Part shown: positions 43,589-52,176 of the stretch, piece after piece
How positions within the stretch are numbered: the stretch's first letter is position 1
Layout of the letters: each line of letters begins with the position of its first letter
Assembly: GCF_030691135.1 (NCBI RefSeq)
Contig: NZ_JAUYFA010000011.1
Span: forward strand, 1 to 64,000
DNA length: 64,000 bases
DNA from: Phreatobacter sp.
Lineage (GTDB): Bacteria; Pseudomonadota; Alphaproteobacteria; Rhizobiales; Phreatobacteraceae
Direction: 5' to 3'
Position numbers and translations under genes: made by a program
Notes under the pieces: generated by a model
Told to the model about the DNA's origin: nothing
What the model saw: only the letters and a program-made list of their open reading frames with translations
The model's database searches: none

Positions 43589-44955
43589 GCCCGTTGCCCC
43601 CGGGACCGCTGGTCGCCTTCTACGGGGATGATTTTACCGGATCGTCCGCGGTGATGGAGGTGATGGCCTTTGCCGGCCTCAGCGCGGTCATGTTCCTCAG
43701 CCCGCCGACGCCGGCGCGCCTCGCCGCCTTCGCCGACCGGCGCTGCATCGGGATCGCCGGGATCGCCCGCTCCCGCCCGCCGGACTGGATGGACGAACAC
43801 CTACCGCCGCTCTACGCGGCGCTCGGCCGGATCGGCGCGCCCCTGGTCCACTACAAGGTGTGCTCGACCTTCGACTCGTCGCCGCAGATCGGGTCCATCG
43901 GCCGGGCGATCGATCTCGGCGCCCAGGCCTTCCCGGCACGCTGGATTCCGCTCGTCGTCGGCGCACCGGCGCTGGAGCGCTACCAGGTCTTCGGCCAGCT
44001 CTTCGCCGGCCTTAACGGCACGGCCCATCGCCTCGATCGCCATCCGGTCATGGCCCGTCATCCCGTGACACCGATGGACGAGGCCGATCTCATCCGCCAT
44101 CTCGGGCGGCAGACCGGCCGCCGTATGGGCCTGATCGACTTTCCGTCCATCAAGCGCGGCGACGGCGACCGCAAGCGCCGGGCGCTGGCGGGAGATGACG
44201 CGCCGGTCATCGCCATCGACGTGCTCGACGACGAGACACTCGCGGCGGCGGGGGCGCTGATCTGGCAGGCCCGGTCCGAAGGCCGTTTCGTCGCCGGATC
44301 GCAGGGCGTCGAATATGCGCTCGTGGCGCATTGGCGCGAAGCCGGGCTGATCCCGTGCGACGCCCCGGTTCCGACGACGGCCCCAGCCGAGCGAATCGCC
44401 GTGGTCTCCGGGTCCTGCTCCCCCGTCACGGCCGGGCAGATCGCCCATGCCGAGGAGAACGGTTTCGCGTCGCTGCGGCTCGATGTCACCCAGGCGGTCG
44501 ATGATGTGACATGGGACCGCGAGATCGGGCGGGTGCTGGAACAGGCCAAGTCCATCGCCGCGGCCGCGTCGCCGCTCATCTACACGGCGCGCGGGCCCGA
44601 CGATCCGGCAATCGCCGCCCTGGCCGAGGCGTGCCGCAGCGCCGGCGCCGATCCCGCCCGCGTCAATGACCGGATCGGCGCCGGGCTCGGTCGGGTTCTG
44701 GAAGCCATGATCGCAGATGGCGGCCTGACCCGCGCGGCGATCGCCGGCGGCGATACGTCCGGACATGCCGCCCTGGCCCTCGGCATTGACGCGCTCGAAG
44801 CCATCGCCCCGCTGGCCGCCGGTTCGCCGCTGTGCCGGGCCCATGCCACCCGGCCGGGCCGCGACGGTCTCGAACTCGCCCTCAAGGGCGGCCAGATGGG
44901 TACGCCGGATTTCTTCAGCGCGGTTCGCGCCGGGAGACGTCTTGATGCCGCCTGA
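43585..44955 (+). CDS. oiaK: Four-carbon acid sugar kinase family protein (DUF1537), probable 3-oxo-isoapionate kinase OiaK
   Basis: 456 residues. The N-terminal substrate domain starts FYGDDFTGSSAVMEVM, the GDDxTG motif of DUF1537 kinases. The C-terminal nucleotide-binding domain has VVSGSCSPVTAGQI and AGGDTSGHAALALGI, then LKGGQMGTPDFF. This family phosphorylates four-carbon acids and related compounds; beside ApnO and a RuBisCO-like protein the fitting substrate is 3-oxo-isoapionate. It is translationally coupled to the RuBisCO-like gene (ATGA) and its end overlaps the regulator by 11 bp. Confidence 0.88.
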   Translation: MSPLPPGPLVAFYGDDFTGSSAVMEVMAFAGLSAVMFLSPPTPARLAAFADRRCIGIAGIARSRPPDWMDEHLPPLYAALGRIGAPLVHYKVCSTFDSSPQIGSIGRAIDLGAQAFPARWIPLVVGAPALERYQVFGQLFAGLNGTAHRLDRHPVMARHPVTPMDEADLIRHLGRQTGRRMGLIDFPSIKRGDGDRKRRALAGDDAPVIAIDVLDDETLAAAGALIWQARSEGRFVAGSQGVEYALVAHWREAGLIPCDAPVPTTAPAERIAVVSGSCSPVTAGQIAHAEENGFASLRLDVTQAVDDVTWDREIGRVLEQAKSIAAAASPLIYTARGPDDPAIAALAEACRSAGADPARVNDRIGAGLGRVLEAMIADGGLTRAAIAGGDTSGHAALALGIDALEAIAPLAAGSPLCRAHATRPGRDGLELALKGGQMGTPDFFSAVRAGRRLDAA

Positions 44956-45691
44956 ACCCCGCTCCCCGAGCCCGCCCCTGTCCCCCGAACCGATCCAGCG
45001 CCGCAAGCTCTTCCACGAGGTGATGGACCGCCTGCTGGCGAGGATCCGCGCCGGCGAGTTCGCGCCGGGATCGCAGTTGCCCTCGGAGCGCGAGTTGATG
45101 GACGCCTATGGGGTGGGACGGCCCGCCATCCGCGAGGCCTTCCAGCAGCTCGAGCGGTCGGGGATCGTCACGATCAGCCATGGCGAGCGCGCCCGGGTCG
45201 TGCTGCCGACACCCGCCGCCATGATGCACACCATCACCGATGCGGCGCGCTATCTGCTCGATGTCGAGCCACAGACGCTCGATCACCTCAAGGAAGCGCG
45301 GGCCTTCCTGGAGACGGGCCTGGCCCGCCTCGCGGCAGAACGGGCCGAGCCGGCCGGTCTCGCCCTGCTCCAGGCCCGCCTCGACGAGCAGCGGCAGGCG
45401 GGACTGGAGGACTTCCTGCGTTGCGACATCGCCTTCCATCGCCAGATCGCGGCCATGGCCGGCAACCCGATCTTCCCGGCCGTGGTCGAGGGGCTGCTGG
45501 CATGGCTCGGCGATCACTATACGGCGCTCGTCCGGGCGCCCGGCGTGGAGAACGTCACGCTGCAGGAGCACCAGTGCATCCTCGAGGCCATCGCCGCGCG
45601 GGACCCCGGGCGGGCGGCGACCGCGATGTCCGATCACCTCTACCGCGCCAGCGCCCTGTACCGTCACGGCTCCGCGGACAGGCGGGCCTAG
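44945..45691 (+). CDS. FadR/GntR family transcriptional regulator of the apionate-type operon
   Basis: 248 residues. The winged HTH is KLFHEVMDRLLARIRAGE, PGSQLPSERELMDAYGVGRP and AIREAFQQLERSG. The FCD domain has LEAIAARDPGRAATAMSDHL and FHRQIAAMAGNPIF with likely metal-binding His. It is the last gene of the RuBisCO-like operon and probably its local regulator through the inverted repeat near 42285. NanR-like members look alike. Confidence 0.9.
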   Translation: MPPEPRSPSPPLSPEPIQRRKLFHEVMDRLLARIRAGEFAPGSQLPSERELMDAYGVGRPAIREAFQQLERSGIVTISHGERARVVLPTPAAMMHTITDAARYLLDVEPQTLDHLKEARAFLETGLARLAAERAEPAGLALLQARLDEQRQAGLEDFLRCDIAFHRQIAAMAGNPIFPAVVEGLLAWLGDHYTALVRAPGVENVTLQEHQCILEAIAARDPGRAATAMSDHLYRASALYRHGSADRRA

Positions 45692-45880
45692 ACCTCGCTG
45701 GATGGGCTGCCGGCGTCCTCCGGATGGTCGCGGACTGCGGCGTCGGCGACGATATCGTCGCGACCACAGGTAGCGGATGGATCGAGACGGCGCCATGATG
45801 GCTTCTGCCGTGCCCGACCGCCGGCACCATGCCGGATGGCCGTCGCGGCGCCCGGTCGCGATGAACAAGGGGGACCTGCG

Positions 45881-46240
45881 GTGAAGAAGACCATCCTGAT
45901 GGTCGTCGTCACAAACATCCTGATCATCGTCATCGCGGCGGTGTTCAGCCTGCTCTGGGATTTGATCGGCGCAGTCGTCGGCTATCGCAATTCGTGGTTT
46001 GTCGCGCCGATCGCCTGCTTCACCGCTTTCCTGATCGCCGGCCGGGTGGTCGGCGGCGCCGACCCCGATGGTGCCCTGCGCGCGCAACTGGCCGTGATCT
46101 GCCTGTTCTGCACCAGCGTCTTGCTGGCATCCCTGGTGGTCCACAATCTCGGCATTCCGGCATGGCGCGTCATGCTGACACTTGCCCTGGCCAGCGTCGC
46201 CACTTGGGCGGGCCATGCCGTGCTGGTCCGCACACGCTGA
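45881..46240 (+). CDS. Small hypothetical membrane protein
   Basis: 119 residues with four hydrophobic helices and few charged residues: TILMVVVTNILIIVIAAVFSL, then WFVAPIACFTAFLIAG, LAVICLFCTSVLLASLVV and MLTLALASVATWAGHAVL. The GTG start at 45881 follows AAGGGGGA. No family recognised. The next feature downstream is tRNA-Tyr on the opposite strand. Confidence 0.7.
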   Translation: MKKTILMVVVTNILIIVIAAVFSLLWDLIGAVVGYRNSWFVAPIACFTAFLIAGRVVGGADPDGALRAQLAVICLFCTSVLLASLVVHNLGIPAWRVMLTLALASVATWAGHAVLVRTR

Positions 46241-46326
46241 AGGGATGTGGTCGAGGTTGCGTTCCGATAGGATGGGAAGGCCCCGCGACCGCCGCAGAGG
46301 CGCCATGCCGGGTGCTTCGGGTGGGA

Positions 46327-46411
46327 TGGTGGGGGAAGCAGGACTCGAACCTGCGAAGGCGTAGCCAGCGGATTTACAGTCCGCCCCCTTTGCCGCTCGG
46401 GACATTCCCCC
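46327..46411 (-). tRNA. tRNA-Tyr (anticodon GTA)
   Basis: 85 nt including an encoded CCA (plus strand TGG at 46327-46329). The acceptor stem GGGGGAA at 46405-46411 pairs with TTCCCCC at 46331-46337. The anticodon is at 46375-46377, in ACT-GTA-AA. A long variable arm, expected for class II tRNA-Tyr, and a standard TTCGAGTCC T-loop are present. Confidence 0.95.
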
Positions 46412-46545
46412 GTCCCAGTCCCGTGCAGCCGTGGCCGCAGGGCGTGGCGGGCTTGATAGGGACGCCCCCCCTCCCTGTCAACCGGCAAAGCTTCATCGCG
46501 GCGCGAACCCATTGCGAAGGACCGCGCCACATGGGATGAGGGCGC

Positions 46546-47379
46546 ATGACGACATCCCCTCCCAAGGGCCCGAAGAAGCCCTTCCGCCCCTTCTCCAAGC
46601 CCGGCAAACCGTTCAAGGGCCGCGGCGGCCGCGTGCTGCGCGAGCCTGCTCCGGAATTCGCTACCGGCACCGTCCTGCTCTACGGCTGGCACACCGTGTC
46701 GGAGGCGCTGCGCAACAAGGACCGCCGGATCAGGCTGCTGCTCGCCACCGAGAACGGCGCCAAGCGGCTCGACGAGGAGGGAATCGCCCACGAGGCGACC
46801 ATCGTCCCGGTGCGTGACATCGACAGGCGCCTGGCGGCCACCCCGGATGCGGTGCATCAAGGGCTCTTCGCCGAGGCCGATGCGCTCGATCCGCCCTATC
46901 TCGAGACGATGCCGGCGGAGGGCGTGCTGCTGCTCCTCGACCAGATCACCGATCCGCACAATGTCGGCGCCATCGTCCGCTCGGCCGCCGCCTTCGGCGT
47001 GAAGGCCATCGTCACCACCAACCGCCACTCGCCGGAGGCCACCGGCGTTCTCGCCAAGAGCGCCTCGGGCGGTCTCGAACATGTGCCCTTCGTCACGGTG
47101 CAGAACCTCTCCCGCGCCATGACCGACCTCCGGAAGCGCGGCTTCCAGGTCATCGGCCTCGACAGCGAGGGCGAGACGGATCTCGACGCCGTCACGCTGC
47201 GCGAGCCCGTGGCACTCGTGCTCGGGGCCGAGGGCAAGGGCCTGCGGCAGCTGACACGCGATACCTGCGACACGCTGGCGCGCATCGACATGCCGGGCGC
47301 CATCAAGAGCCTCAACGTCTCGAACGCGGCGGCGCTGTCGCTCTATGCGGTGACGACGCGCCTCGGCCTCAGGCGCTGA
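46546..47379 (+). CDS. rlmB: 23S rRNA (guanosine(2251)-2'-O)-methyltransferase RlmB
   Basis: 277 residues. SpoU/TrmH family motifs are seen: LLLLDQITDPHNVGAIVRSAAAFG, LVLGAEGKGLRQLT and IDMPGAIKSLNVSNAAA, the last two being the knotted AdoMet site. An N-terminal substrate-binding domain (LYGWHTVSEALRNK) marks the RlmB type. It methylates the ribose of G2251 in 23S rRNA. The first 35 residues form a basic tail. The stop abuts the convergent hypothetical gene. Confidence 0.93.
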   Translation: MTTSPPKGPKKPFRPFSKPGKPFKGRGGRVLREPAPEFATGTVLLYGWHTVSEALRNKDRRIRLLLATENGAKRLDEEGIAHEATIVPVRDIDRRLAATPDAVHQGLFAEADALDPPYLETMPAEGVLLLLDQITDPHNVGAIVRSAAAFGVKAIVTTNRHSPEATGVLAKSASGGLEHVPFVTVQNLSRAMTDLRKRGFQVIGLDSEGETDLDAVTLREPVALVLGAEGKGLRQLTRDTCDTLARIDMPGAIKSLNVSNAAALSLYAVTTRLGLRR

Positions 47380-47850
47380 TCAGGGACGCGGCGAGCGCTG
47401 GCGCGGCTGCTGCAGAGCCGGACCGTCGAGGGTGATCACCCGGGCCTCGGAACCACTGGGATAGTAGGGCTGCCGCCGCTCCATGGCGGGGCGTGCGGGT
47501 GCGCCGGTCACGGCATAGGCGCCCGACCTCTGCCGGCCCGGGCGGACCGGCTGCACATGCGGCGGATGGGTGTAGATCGGCGGCTGATACATCGGCAGGG
47601 ACTGCCGGTAATCGACGACGGGCGCGCGCTCACGCCAGACGCCGGCGCGGGCCCGGCGCACCGGACAGCCGGCACAGTCGTAGAGATGGCGGGTGACGAT
47701 GTCGCCGCCCCTGCCCCGCTCGTCGGTGATGATGATGGTCCGCGTCTGGCCATAGGCCGACCCCGGAGCGAGAGCGAGCGCCAACGGCGCGGCGAGCAGG
47801 GCCAGCAGAACCAGGCGCCCCCCGGCCGATCGGCAAGACACCTGCGTCAT
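47380..47850 (-). CDS. Hypothetical exported protein
   Basis: 156 residues. A signal peptide (LVLLALLAAPLALALAPGSAYGQ) is followed by a low-complexity Pro/Tyr/Arg region containing a C-x2-C pair (LYDCAGCPVRR) and MYQPPIYTHPPHVQP. No family recognised. Start at 47848-47850 with GGAG about 11 bases upstream; a start at 47869-47871 (MVAERL) would add seven residues. Convergent with rlmB, with no gap between stop codons. Confidence 0.65.
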   Translation of the reverse strand: MTQVSCRSAGGRLVLLALLAAPLALALAPGSAYGQTRTIIITDERGRGGDIVTRHLYDCAGCPVRRARAGVWRERAPVVDYRQSLPMYQPPIYTHPPHVQPVRPGRQRSGAYAVTGAPARPAMERRQPYYPSGSEARVITLDGPALQQPRQRSPRP

Positions 47851-47973
47851 TGTTAAGCGCTCCGCAACCATGCTCCCAGGATAGACGGCGCCGGCCGGCA
47901 GGGGAACGTCGGTGCCGGCGTCTGCCACCGTCATTTGCGGACATGATGAACAGCAACGACGCGGCTTGCCAGG

Positions 47974-48345
47974 TCAGCGACCGGCCAGGCCGGCGACCAC
48001 CGCCCCGCACAGCAGGACGACGGCCAGCAAGGCGGCCGTACGGGCGAAGTGATAGAAGGCCTCGGCGCGCGCATGGGCGATGGCGGTCTGGGCGAAGGCG
48101 CGGGCGGGCCGGTGCTGCTCTTCGAGAAGAAGCCAGACTTCGGTATCGCGGAACGGGCGCTGGGGTGCGCGTCTCGCCTTGAGGACGAGAATCAGAGCGG
48201 CGATGAGAAAACAGGTCCCCCCGATCCTGAGCGACAGCGAGGGCTGGTACACGAAGCCGATCATCAGCGTCACGATACCGAGGGCGACAAAGCCGCATCC
48301 GCGTATCGTCGAGATATAGGCGGCCTGGCGGACTTCCGGCGACAT
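47974..48345 (-). CDS. Small hypothetical membrane protein
   Basis: 123 residues with three hydrophobic helices: CGFVALGIVTLMIGFVY, IGGTCFLIAALILVL and AALLAVVLLCGAVVAGL. A central charged segment (RPFRDTEVWLLLEEQHRPARA) separates the second and third. No family recognised. It lies 152 bp from the next gene. Confidence 0.65.
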   Translation of the reverse strand: MSPEVRQAAYISTIRGCGFVALGIVTLMIGFVYQPSLSLRIGGTCFLIAALILVLKARRAPQRPFRDTEVWLLLEEQHRPARAFAQTAIAHARAEAFYHFARTAALLAVVLLCGAVVAGLAGR

Positions 48346-48496
48346 GTGCAGAACCCGGGCGACGTGGCGACTTGTCGCATGACGATAACAGATGCGGCAG
48401 CGGAGAGGAGGCGGTGCCCCCCTCGCTCACGCGCTGTTGAACATCCCGCGCCTCGCAGCGGGCGCGCGAACCGTCACCCCACCGCAGGCCGTCGCA

Positions 48497-48868
48497 TCAC
48501 AGGGCGTTGAGGGCGCGCAGCACGGCCGGAACGGAAATGACCGAGAGGACGGAGACCCAGATCCAGAGTGACATCGTGTTGGTGGGTCCACGGTGGACGA
48601 ACCGCTCGTAGAGCGCAGCCGGCACACCGGCGATCATGATCGCCATGGTGGAGGTGATCAGGCTGGCGAACAGCATGATGAAGGGTGCCGAGACCGGCAG
48701 GAACGTCGACGGGTACCAGAACTGGTGCACCAGGAACACGAAACCGGTGACGGGCGAGAAGATGCCGTTGAGCATCCCCAGCCCGAGGATTCCGAACAGG
48801 TAAGGTTCTGCGAGGACCACTTCAGGTCCGGCTTCACCCGGCGGCGGATTGCTTGTCTGCTTGGCCAT
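48497..48868 (-). CDS. Hypothetical membrane protein of the acetate permease locus
   Basis: 123 residues from MAKQTSNPPPG. Three or four hydrophobic helices: PYLFGILGLGMLNGIFSPVTG, FIMLFASLITSTMAIMIAG and WIWVSVLSVISVPAVL. It starts five bases downstream of the stop of the next upstream membrane gene, indicating an operon. I know no function. Its constant company with the sodium/acetate symporter here is suggestive only. Confidence 0.72.
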   Translation of the reverse strand: MAKQTSNPPPGEAGPEVVLAEPYLFGILGLGMLNGIFSPVTGFVFLVHQFWYPSTFLPVSAPFIMLFASLITSTMAIMIAGVPAALYERFVHRGPTNTMSLWIWVSVLSVISVPAVLRALNAL

Positions 48869-48873
48869 CGCGC

Positions 48874-49185
48874 TCACCCGCCCAACCGAGGGGCAAGGCC
48901 CCATCGCGCCATTTCGAAGAACAGCAGCACACGAATGGCCAGCAGCCAGAGGACTGCAAAGAGGATGACCACCGGAGCGGGAACCGCCGCCGGCGTGATG
49001 GCGCTGACCGGCCGGACGGCGAGGTCCGAGGTCCAGACGAATCCGCGCCAGATGTAATTGTCCCAGGTCGCGGGGACGAACAGTCCGAGGAGGAACCGCC
49101 CGAGGCAGGCGTACATGATCACCGCCAGCACGTAATTCGGGACGTGATAGTACCAGTGCTGAAAAAACGACGAGGCGGCGTCCAA
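48874..49185 (-). CDS. Hypothetical membrane protein of the acetate permease locus, TTG start
   Basis: 103 residues. TTG at 49183-49185 is chosen because GGAG lies seven bases upstream and the protein then begins directly with the conserved-looking FFQHWYYHVPNYVLAVIMYACLG. Two further hydrophobic helices follow (LFVPATWDNYIW, PAPVVILFAVLWLLAIRVLLF). It is followed by the other small membrane gene with a 5-bp gap. It lies 135 bp downstream of the actP-like stop. Confidence 0.7.
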   Translation of the reverse strand: MDAASSFFQHWYYHVPNYVLAVIMYACLGRFLLGLFVPATWDNYIWRGFVWTSDLAVRPVSAITPAAVPAPVVILFAVLWLLAIRVLLFFEMARWGLAPRLGG

Positions 49186-49320
49186 GCGGAGTCTCCGGGG
49201 TTTCGACCGAGGGCGCGAGCGCCTCTCAATCAGAATGCCGTGCGGCGGGCAAGTCATACCACGCCGCGAATGGAAACGGGGGCCCGCGGGCCCCCGTCCC
49301 TCTTGTCGATGATGCGTCAA

Positions 49321-51375
49321 TCAGTGGCTGATTGCGCCGGATTCCTTCTCCTGCATCACGACGCCACCCCTCGGACGGCGGATCTCGTCGATGAAGTTCT
49401 GCATCTCCTGCGAGGGTTCCTTGGTGAACTTTGACACCACGATGATCACCAGGAAGCCGAGCGGCAACCCGAAGACACCCGACGAGATGCCGCGAACGCC
49501 CCACCAGTTGGCGACAACCTGCGCCGTCCGGTCGAGAACAGCCCAGTTGGCTGGCGTCGCCGCCGCCGCATAGGCCGCCTTGGCCGCCTCATAGGCCTGC
49601 AACTGCGCGGTGGTCGCGATCGAGAGACCCTTCCAGGTCTCGTAGAAGGCGGGCGCGAAGTAGCGGGTGGCAGCGAGGTAGTAGAGGGTGATGCCGAAGC
49701 CGGCGAGCAGGCCCCAGATCGCGCCCTGCGTCGTCGCCTTCTTCCACCAGACGCCGAGGATCAGCGCGGGGAAGAAGCCTGCGGCCGCCAGCGAGAAGGC
49801 CCAGGCGACCATGGCGACGATGTCGGCTGGTCGGAACGAGGCGACATAGGCTGCCGCGATGGCCACCACGATGAGCAGCACGCGGGCGACCACCAGGCGC
49901 TTCTCGGTCGAGGCGTTCTGGTCGATCATCTTGTAGTAGACGTCATGCGACAGGGCGTTCGCCATGGCGAGCAGCAGACCGTCGGCGGTCGAGAGCGCCG
50001 CCGCCAGGCCACCGGCAGCCACCAGGCCGGCGATGACATAGGGCAGGCCCGCGATCTCGGGAGTCGAGATCACGATGGCGTCCGCCTGGATGCCGAAGTG
50101 CCGGAGCTGGATCACCGGGTTGAACGAGGCGACGTCCCCGGTGTGCTGCATCACGCGGGCGCAGGCCGTGCGGACCGCCTCCAGCGTGGTGGCGTCGACA
50201 CCGCAGATCTGGATGAGACCCACGCGACCGTAGGAGCGGATCCAGCTGAGGTTGTCGGCCGTGAACAGTGCCGTCAGGTTCTGGCCGACGACGTTGTTGT
50301 ACACCTCCATCTTGGCGAAGGCGGCATAGGCCGGCGCCGTGAAATACAGGATGAAGATGAACAGCAGCGACCAGCCGACCGACTTGCGGGCTTCACGCAC
50401 CGAGGGGGTGGTGAAGAAGCGCATGAGGACGTGCGGCAGCGACGCCGTGCCGACCATGAGGCAGAGGATCAGGCCGAAATAGTTGACATATTCGACCCAG
50501 AGGGCGGCGCCGGAGAGCGCCGGGTTGCCGAAGGTGGGGTTGATGTAGCCGACCGCCGGAACGACCACGTCGCCCGCGGCGCGGAGCAGGGCTTCCTTTG
50601 CGGCGATCTGCGAGAGAACGTCGCCATAGGTCAGCTGCGGGATCGGGATGCCGTATTTCTGCGCCGACAGGATCACCACCGGGATGAGGTAGGCGATGAT
50701 CAGCACGATGTACTGGGCGACCTGCGTCCAGGTCACCGCACGCATGCCACCGAGCATCGAGCATGCGAGGATGCCGACGAGGCCGACATAGACGGCGACG
50801 ACGTAGTCCATGTTCAGGAGTCGGGCACCGATCAGGCCGGTGCCGACGATCTGCGCCACCACATAGGTGAACGAGCAGCTCATGAGCACCATGATCGCCA
50901 GGCCGCGCGCGAACTTGCCGCCATAACGGAAGGCGAAGAAGTCCGGGATCGTATAGGCGCCGAACTTGCGGAGGAACGGCGCGATCAGCGTCGCCACCAG
51001 CACGAAACCGCCGGTCCAGCCGAGAATGAAGGCGAGACCGTTATAGCCGAGCAGGTAGAGCGAGCCCGCCATGCCGATGAACGAGGCGGCAGACATCCAG
51101 TCGGCGGCCGTGGCCATGCCGTTATACATGGCCGGAACCTTGCGGCCGGCAACGTAATATTCGGACACTTCGGCGGTGCGGGTGATGATGCCGATCGCCG
51201 CATAGACGCCGATCGTCAAGGCCACGAAAGCGTAGCCGATCCAGGCCGGCGGCAAGCCCAACTGCTCCAGAACTCCGAGTACAACCACGAAGCCAAGGAA
51301 TGAAAGCGTATAAATCTTGTAGATGCGGCCCAGATTCGAGACGAAATCGCCGCCACCAGTTGCTTGAGTCGTCAT
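49321..51375 (-). CDS. actP: Sodium/solute symporter, cation acetate symporter (ActP)-like
   Basis: 684 residues, 13 to 14 TM helices. SSF motifs are clear: EYYVAGRKVPAMYNGMATAADW, GYNGLAFILGWTGGFVLVATLIAP and FRYGGKFARGLAIM. It is longer than E. coli ActP (about 550) because of extra-membrane insertions, notably residues near VRTACARVMQHTGDVASF and near the C-terminus. It imports acetate or related short carboxylates with sodium. It lies 16 bp downstream of the DUF4212 gene, which is its usual companion. Confidence 0.9.
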   Translation of the reverse strand: MTTQATGGGDFVSNLGRIYKIYTLSFLGFVVVLGVLEQLGLPPAWIGYAFVALTIGVYAAIGIITRTAEVSEYYVAGRKVPAMYNGMATAADWMSAASFIGMAGSLYLLGYNGLAFILGWTGGFVLVATLIAPFLRKFGAYTIPDFFAFRYGGKFARGLAIMVLMSCSFTYVVAQIVGTGLIGARLLNMDYVVAVYVGLVGILACSMLGGMRAVTWTQVAQYIVLIIAYLIPVVILSAQKYGIPIPQLTYGDVLSQIAAKEALLRAAGDVVVPAVGYINPTFGNPALSGAALWVEYVNYFGLILCLMVGTASLPHVLMRFFTTPSVREARKSVGWSLLFIFILYFTAPAYAAFAKMEVYNNVVGQNLTALFTADNLSWIRSYGRVGLIQICGVDATTLEAVRTACARVMQHTGDVASFNPVIQLRHFGIQADAIVISTPEIAGLPYVIAGLVAAGGLAAALSTADGLLLAMANALSHDVYYKMIDQNASTEKRLVVARVLLIVVAIAAAYVASFRPADIVAMVAWAFSLAAAGFFPALILGVWWKKATTQGAIWGLLAGFGITLYYLAATRYFAPAFYETWKGLSIATTAQLQAYEAAKAAYAAAATPANWAVLDRTAQVVANWWGVRGISSGVFGLPLGFLVIIVVSKFTKEPSQEMQNFIDEIRRPRGGVVMQEKESGAISH

Positions 51376-51391
51376 ATGTGATCCCCCCGGT

Positions 51392-51679
51392 TCAGTCTTC
51401 GTCGACGCCGAAATCGCGATCGATCTGTTCCTGCTTGTTGCAGAACCAGAAGATCAGGACGACGAAGACGATCAGCGATCCCTGCGCAGCCATGTAGTAG
51501 CCAAGCGGGAACTTGAGGATCGGAATGGAAATGCCATTCAAGGCCGGCGCGAAAAAGTGAATGAAGAACGAGAAAAATGCCCAGATGCCGACGGCCGTGA
51601 ACGTCAGTTTCTGAGTGGCTTTCCAATAGCCCGCATCATCCGGCTTTTGCACCCTGTCGTCCGGTTTGTTTTGAGACAT
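51392..51679 (-). CDS. DUF4212 family small subunit of the sodium/solute symporter
   Basis: 95 residues. Two hydrophobic helices (VGIWAFFSFFIHFFAPAL and YYMAAQGSLIVFVVLIFWF) with the typical C-terminal NKQEQIDRDFGVDED. DUF4212 proteins (YjcH-like) are encoded immediately upstream of ActP-type symporters, as here (16-bp gap). It heads the operon. Confidence 0.9.
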   Translation of the reverse strand: MSQNKPDDRVQKPDDAGYWKATQKLTFTAVGIWAFFSFFIHFFAPALNGISIPILKFPLGYYMAAQGSLIVFVVLIFWFCNKQEQIDRDFGVDED

Positions 51680-52176
51680 CGCGTAACCTCCCTTTGCCCC
51701 TTGGCGAAATCGGCCGGCGCGTCGCGCCCGACCCCCCCGCCGGCCCTTGCTCGAGCGCCGCGCTTCGTTGATGAGCGCAACGCGTTTTTGATGCCAATTC
51801 TCTGGTTTGCCGGCTCATCCGAGACGCCATCAAACGAGGGCAGGACAAACCGGTTGAACAGACACTTTATGCTGCAGTGCAATCGCTGCAATGCAACACA
51901 ATACTTGGCTTTTACCGTCGCAACGCTAAAGAGACACCTCCACGCTACAATTCTACCATAGTCTAATGACCATGCGACCAATCGCAGCAACCCCTGTCGG
52001 TCGACCTGGAAAGCACTTGAAAAACGGGCGCGACCACAGCAGGGCGGACAGAAGTGCCACTCCGCTACGGTATGGATGTCGCGCGGGACTGGCCGTCGCG
52101 GGCGAAACAGGCCCCTCACCGATTTGCCGGAAACTCCCGGCTGGTGTTATGTCCACCGACAATTTTGGAGTGACGC
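51680..52176. other. Intergenic region, divergent promoters of the acetate locus and a hypothetical gene
   Basis: Nearly 500 bases with no coding sequence I can support. It is less GC-rich than its surroundings between about 51770 and 51970 and holds the direct repeats at 51872-51896. Promoters for the symporter operon (minus) and the hypothetical protein (plus) must lie here. Confidence 0.6.
51872..51896. promoter_or_regulatory. Two direct repeats CTGCARTGCAA
   Basis: CTGCAGTGCAA (51872-51882) and CTGCAATGCAA (51886-51896) repeat with a 14-bp period in the region between the symporter operon and the next gene. Their core TTGCA/TGCAA symmetry is operator-like. The regulator is unknown. Confidence 0.4.
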
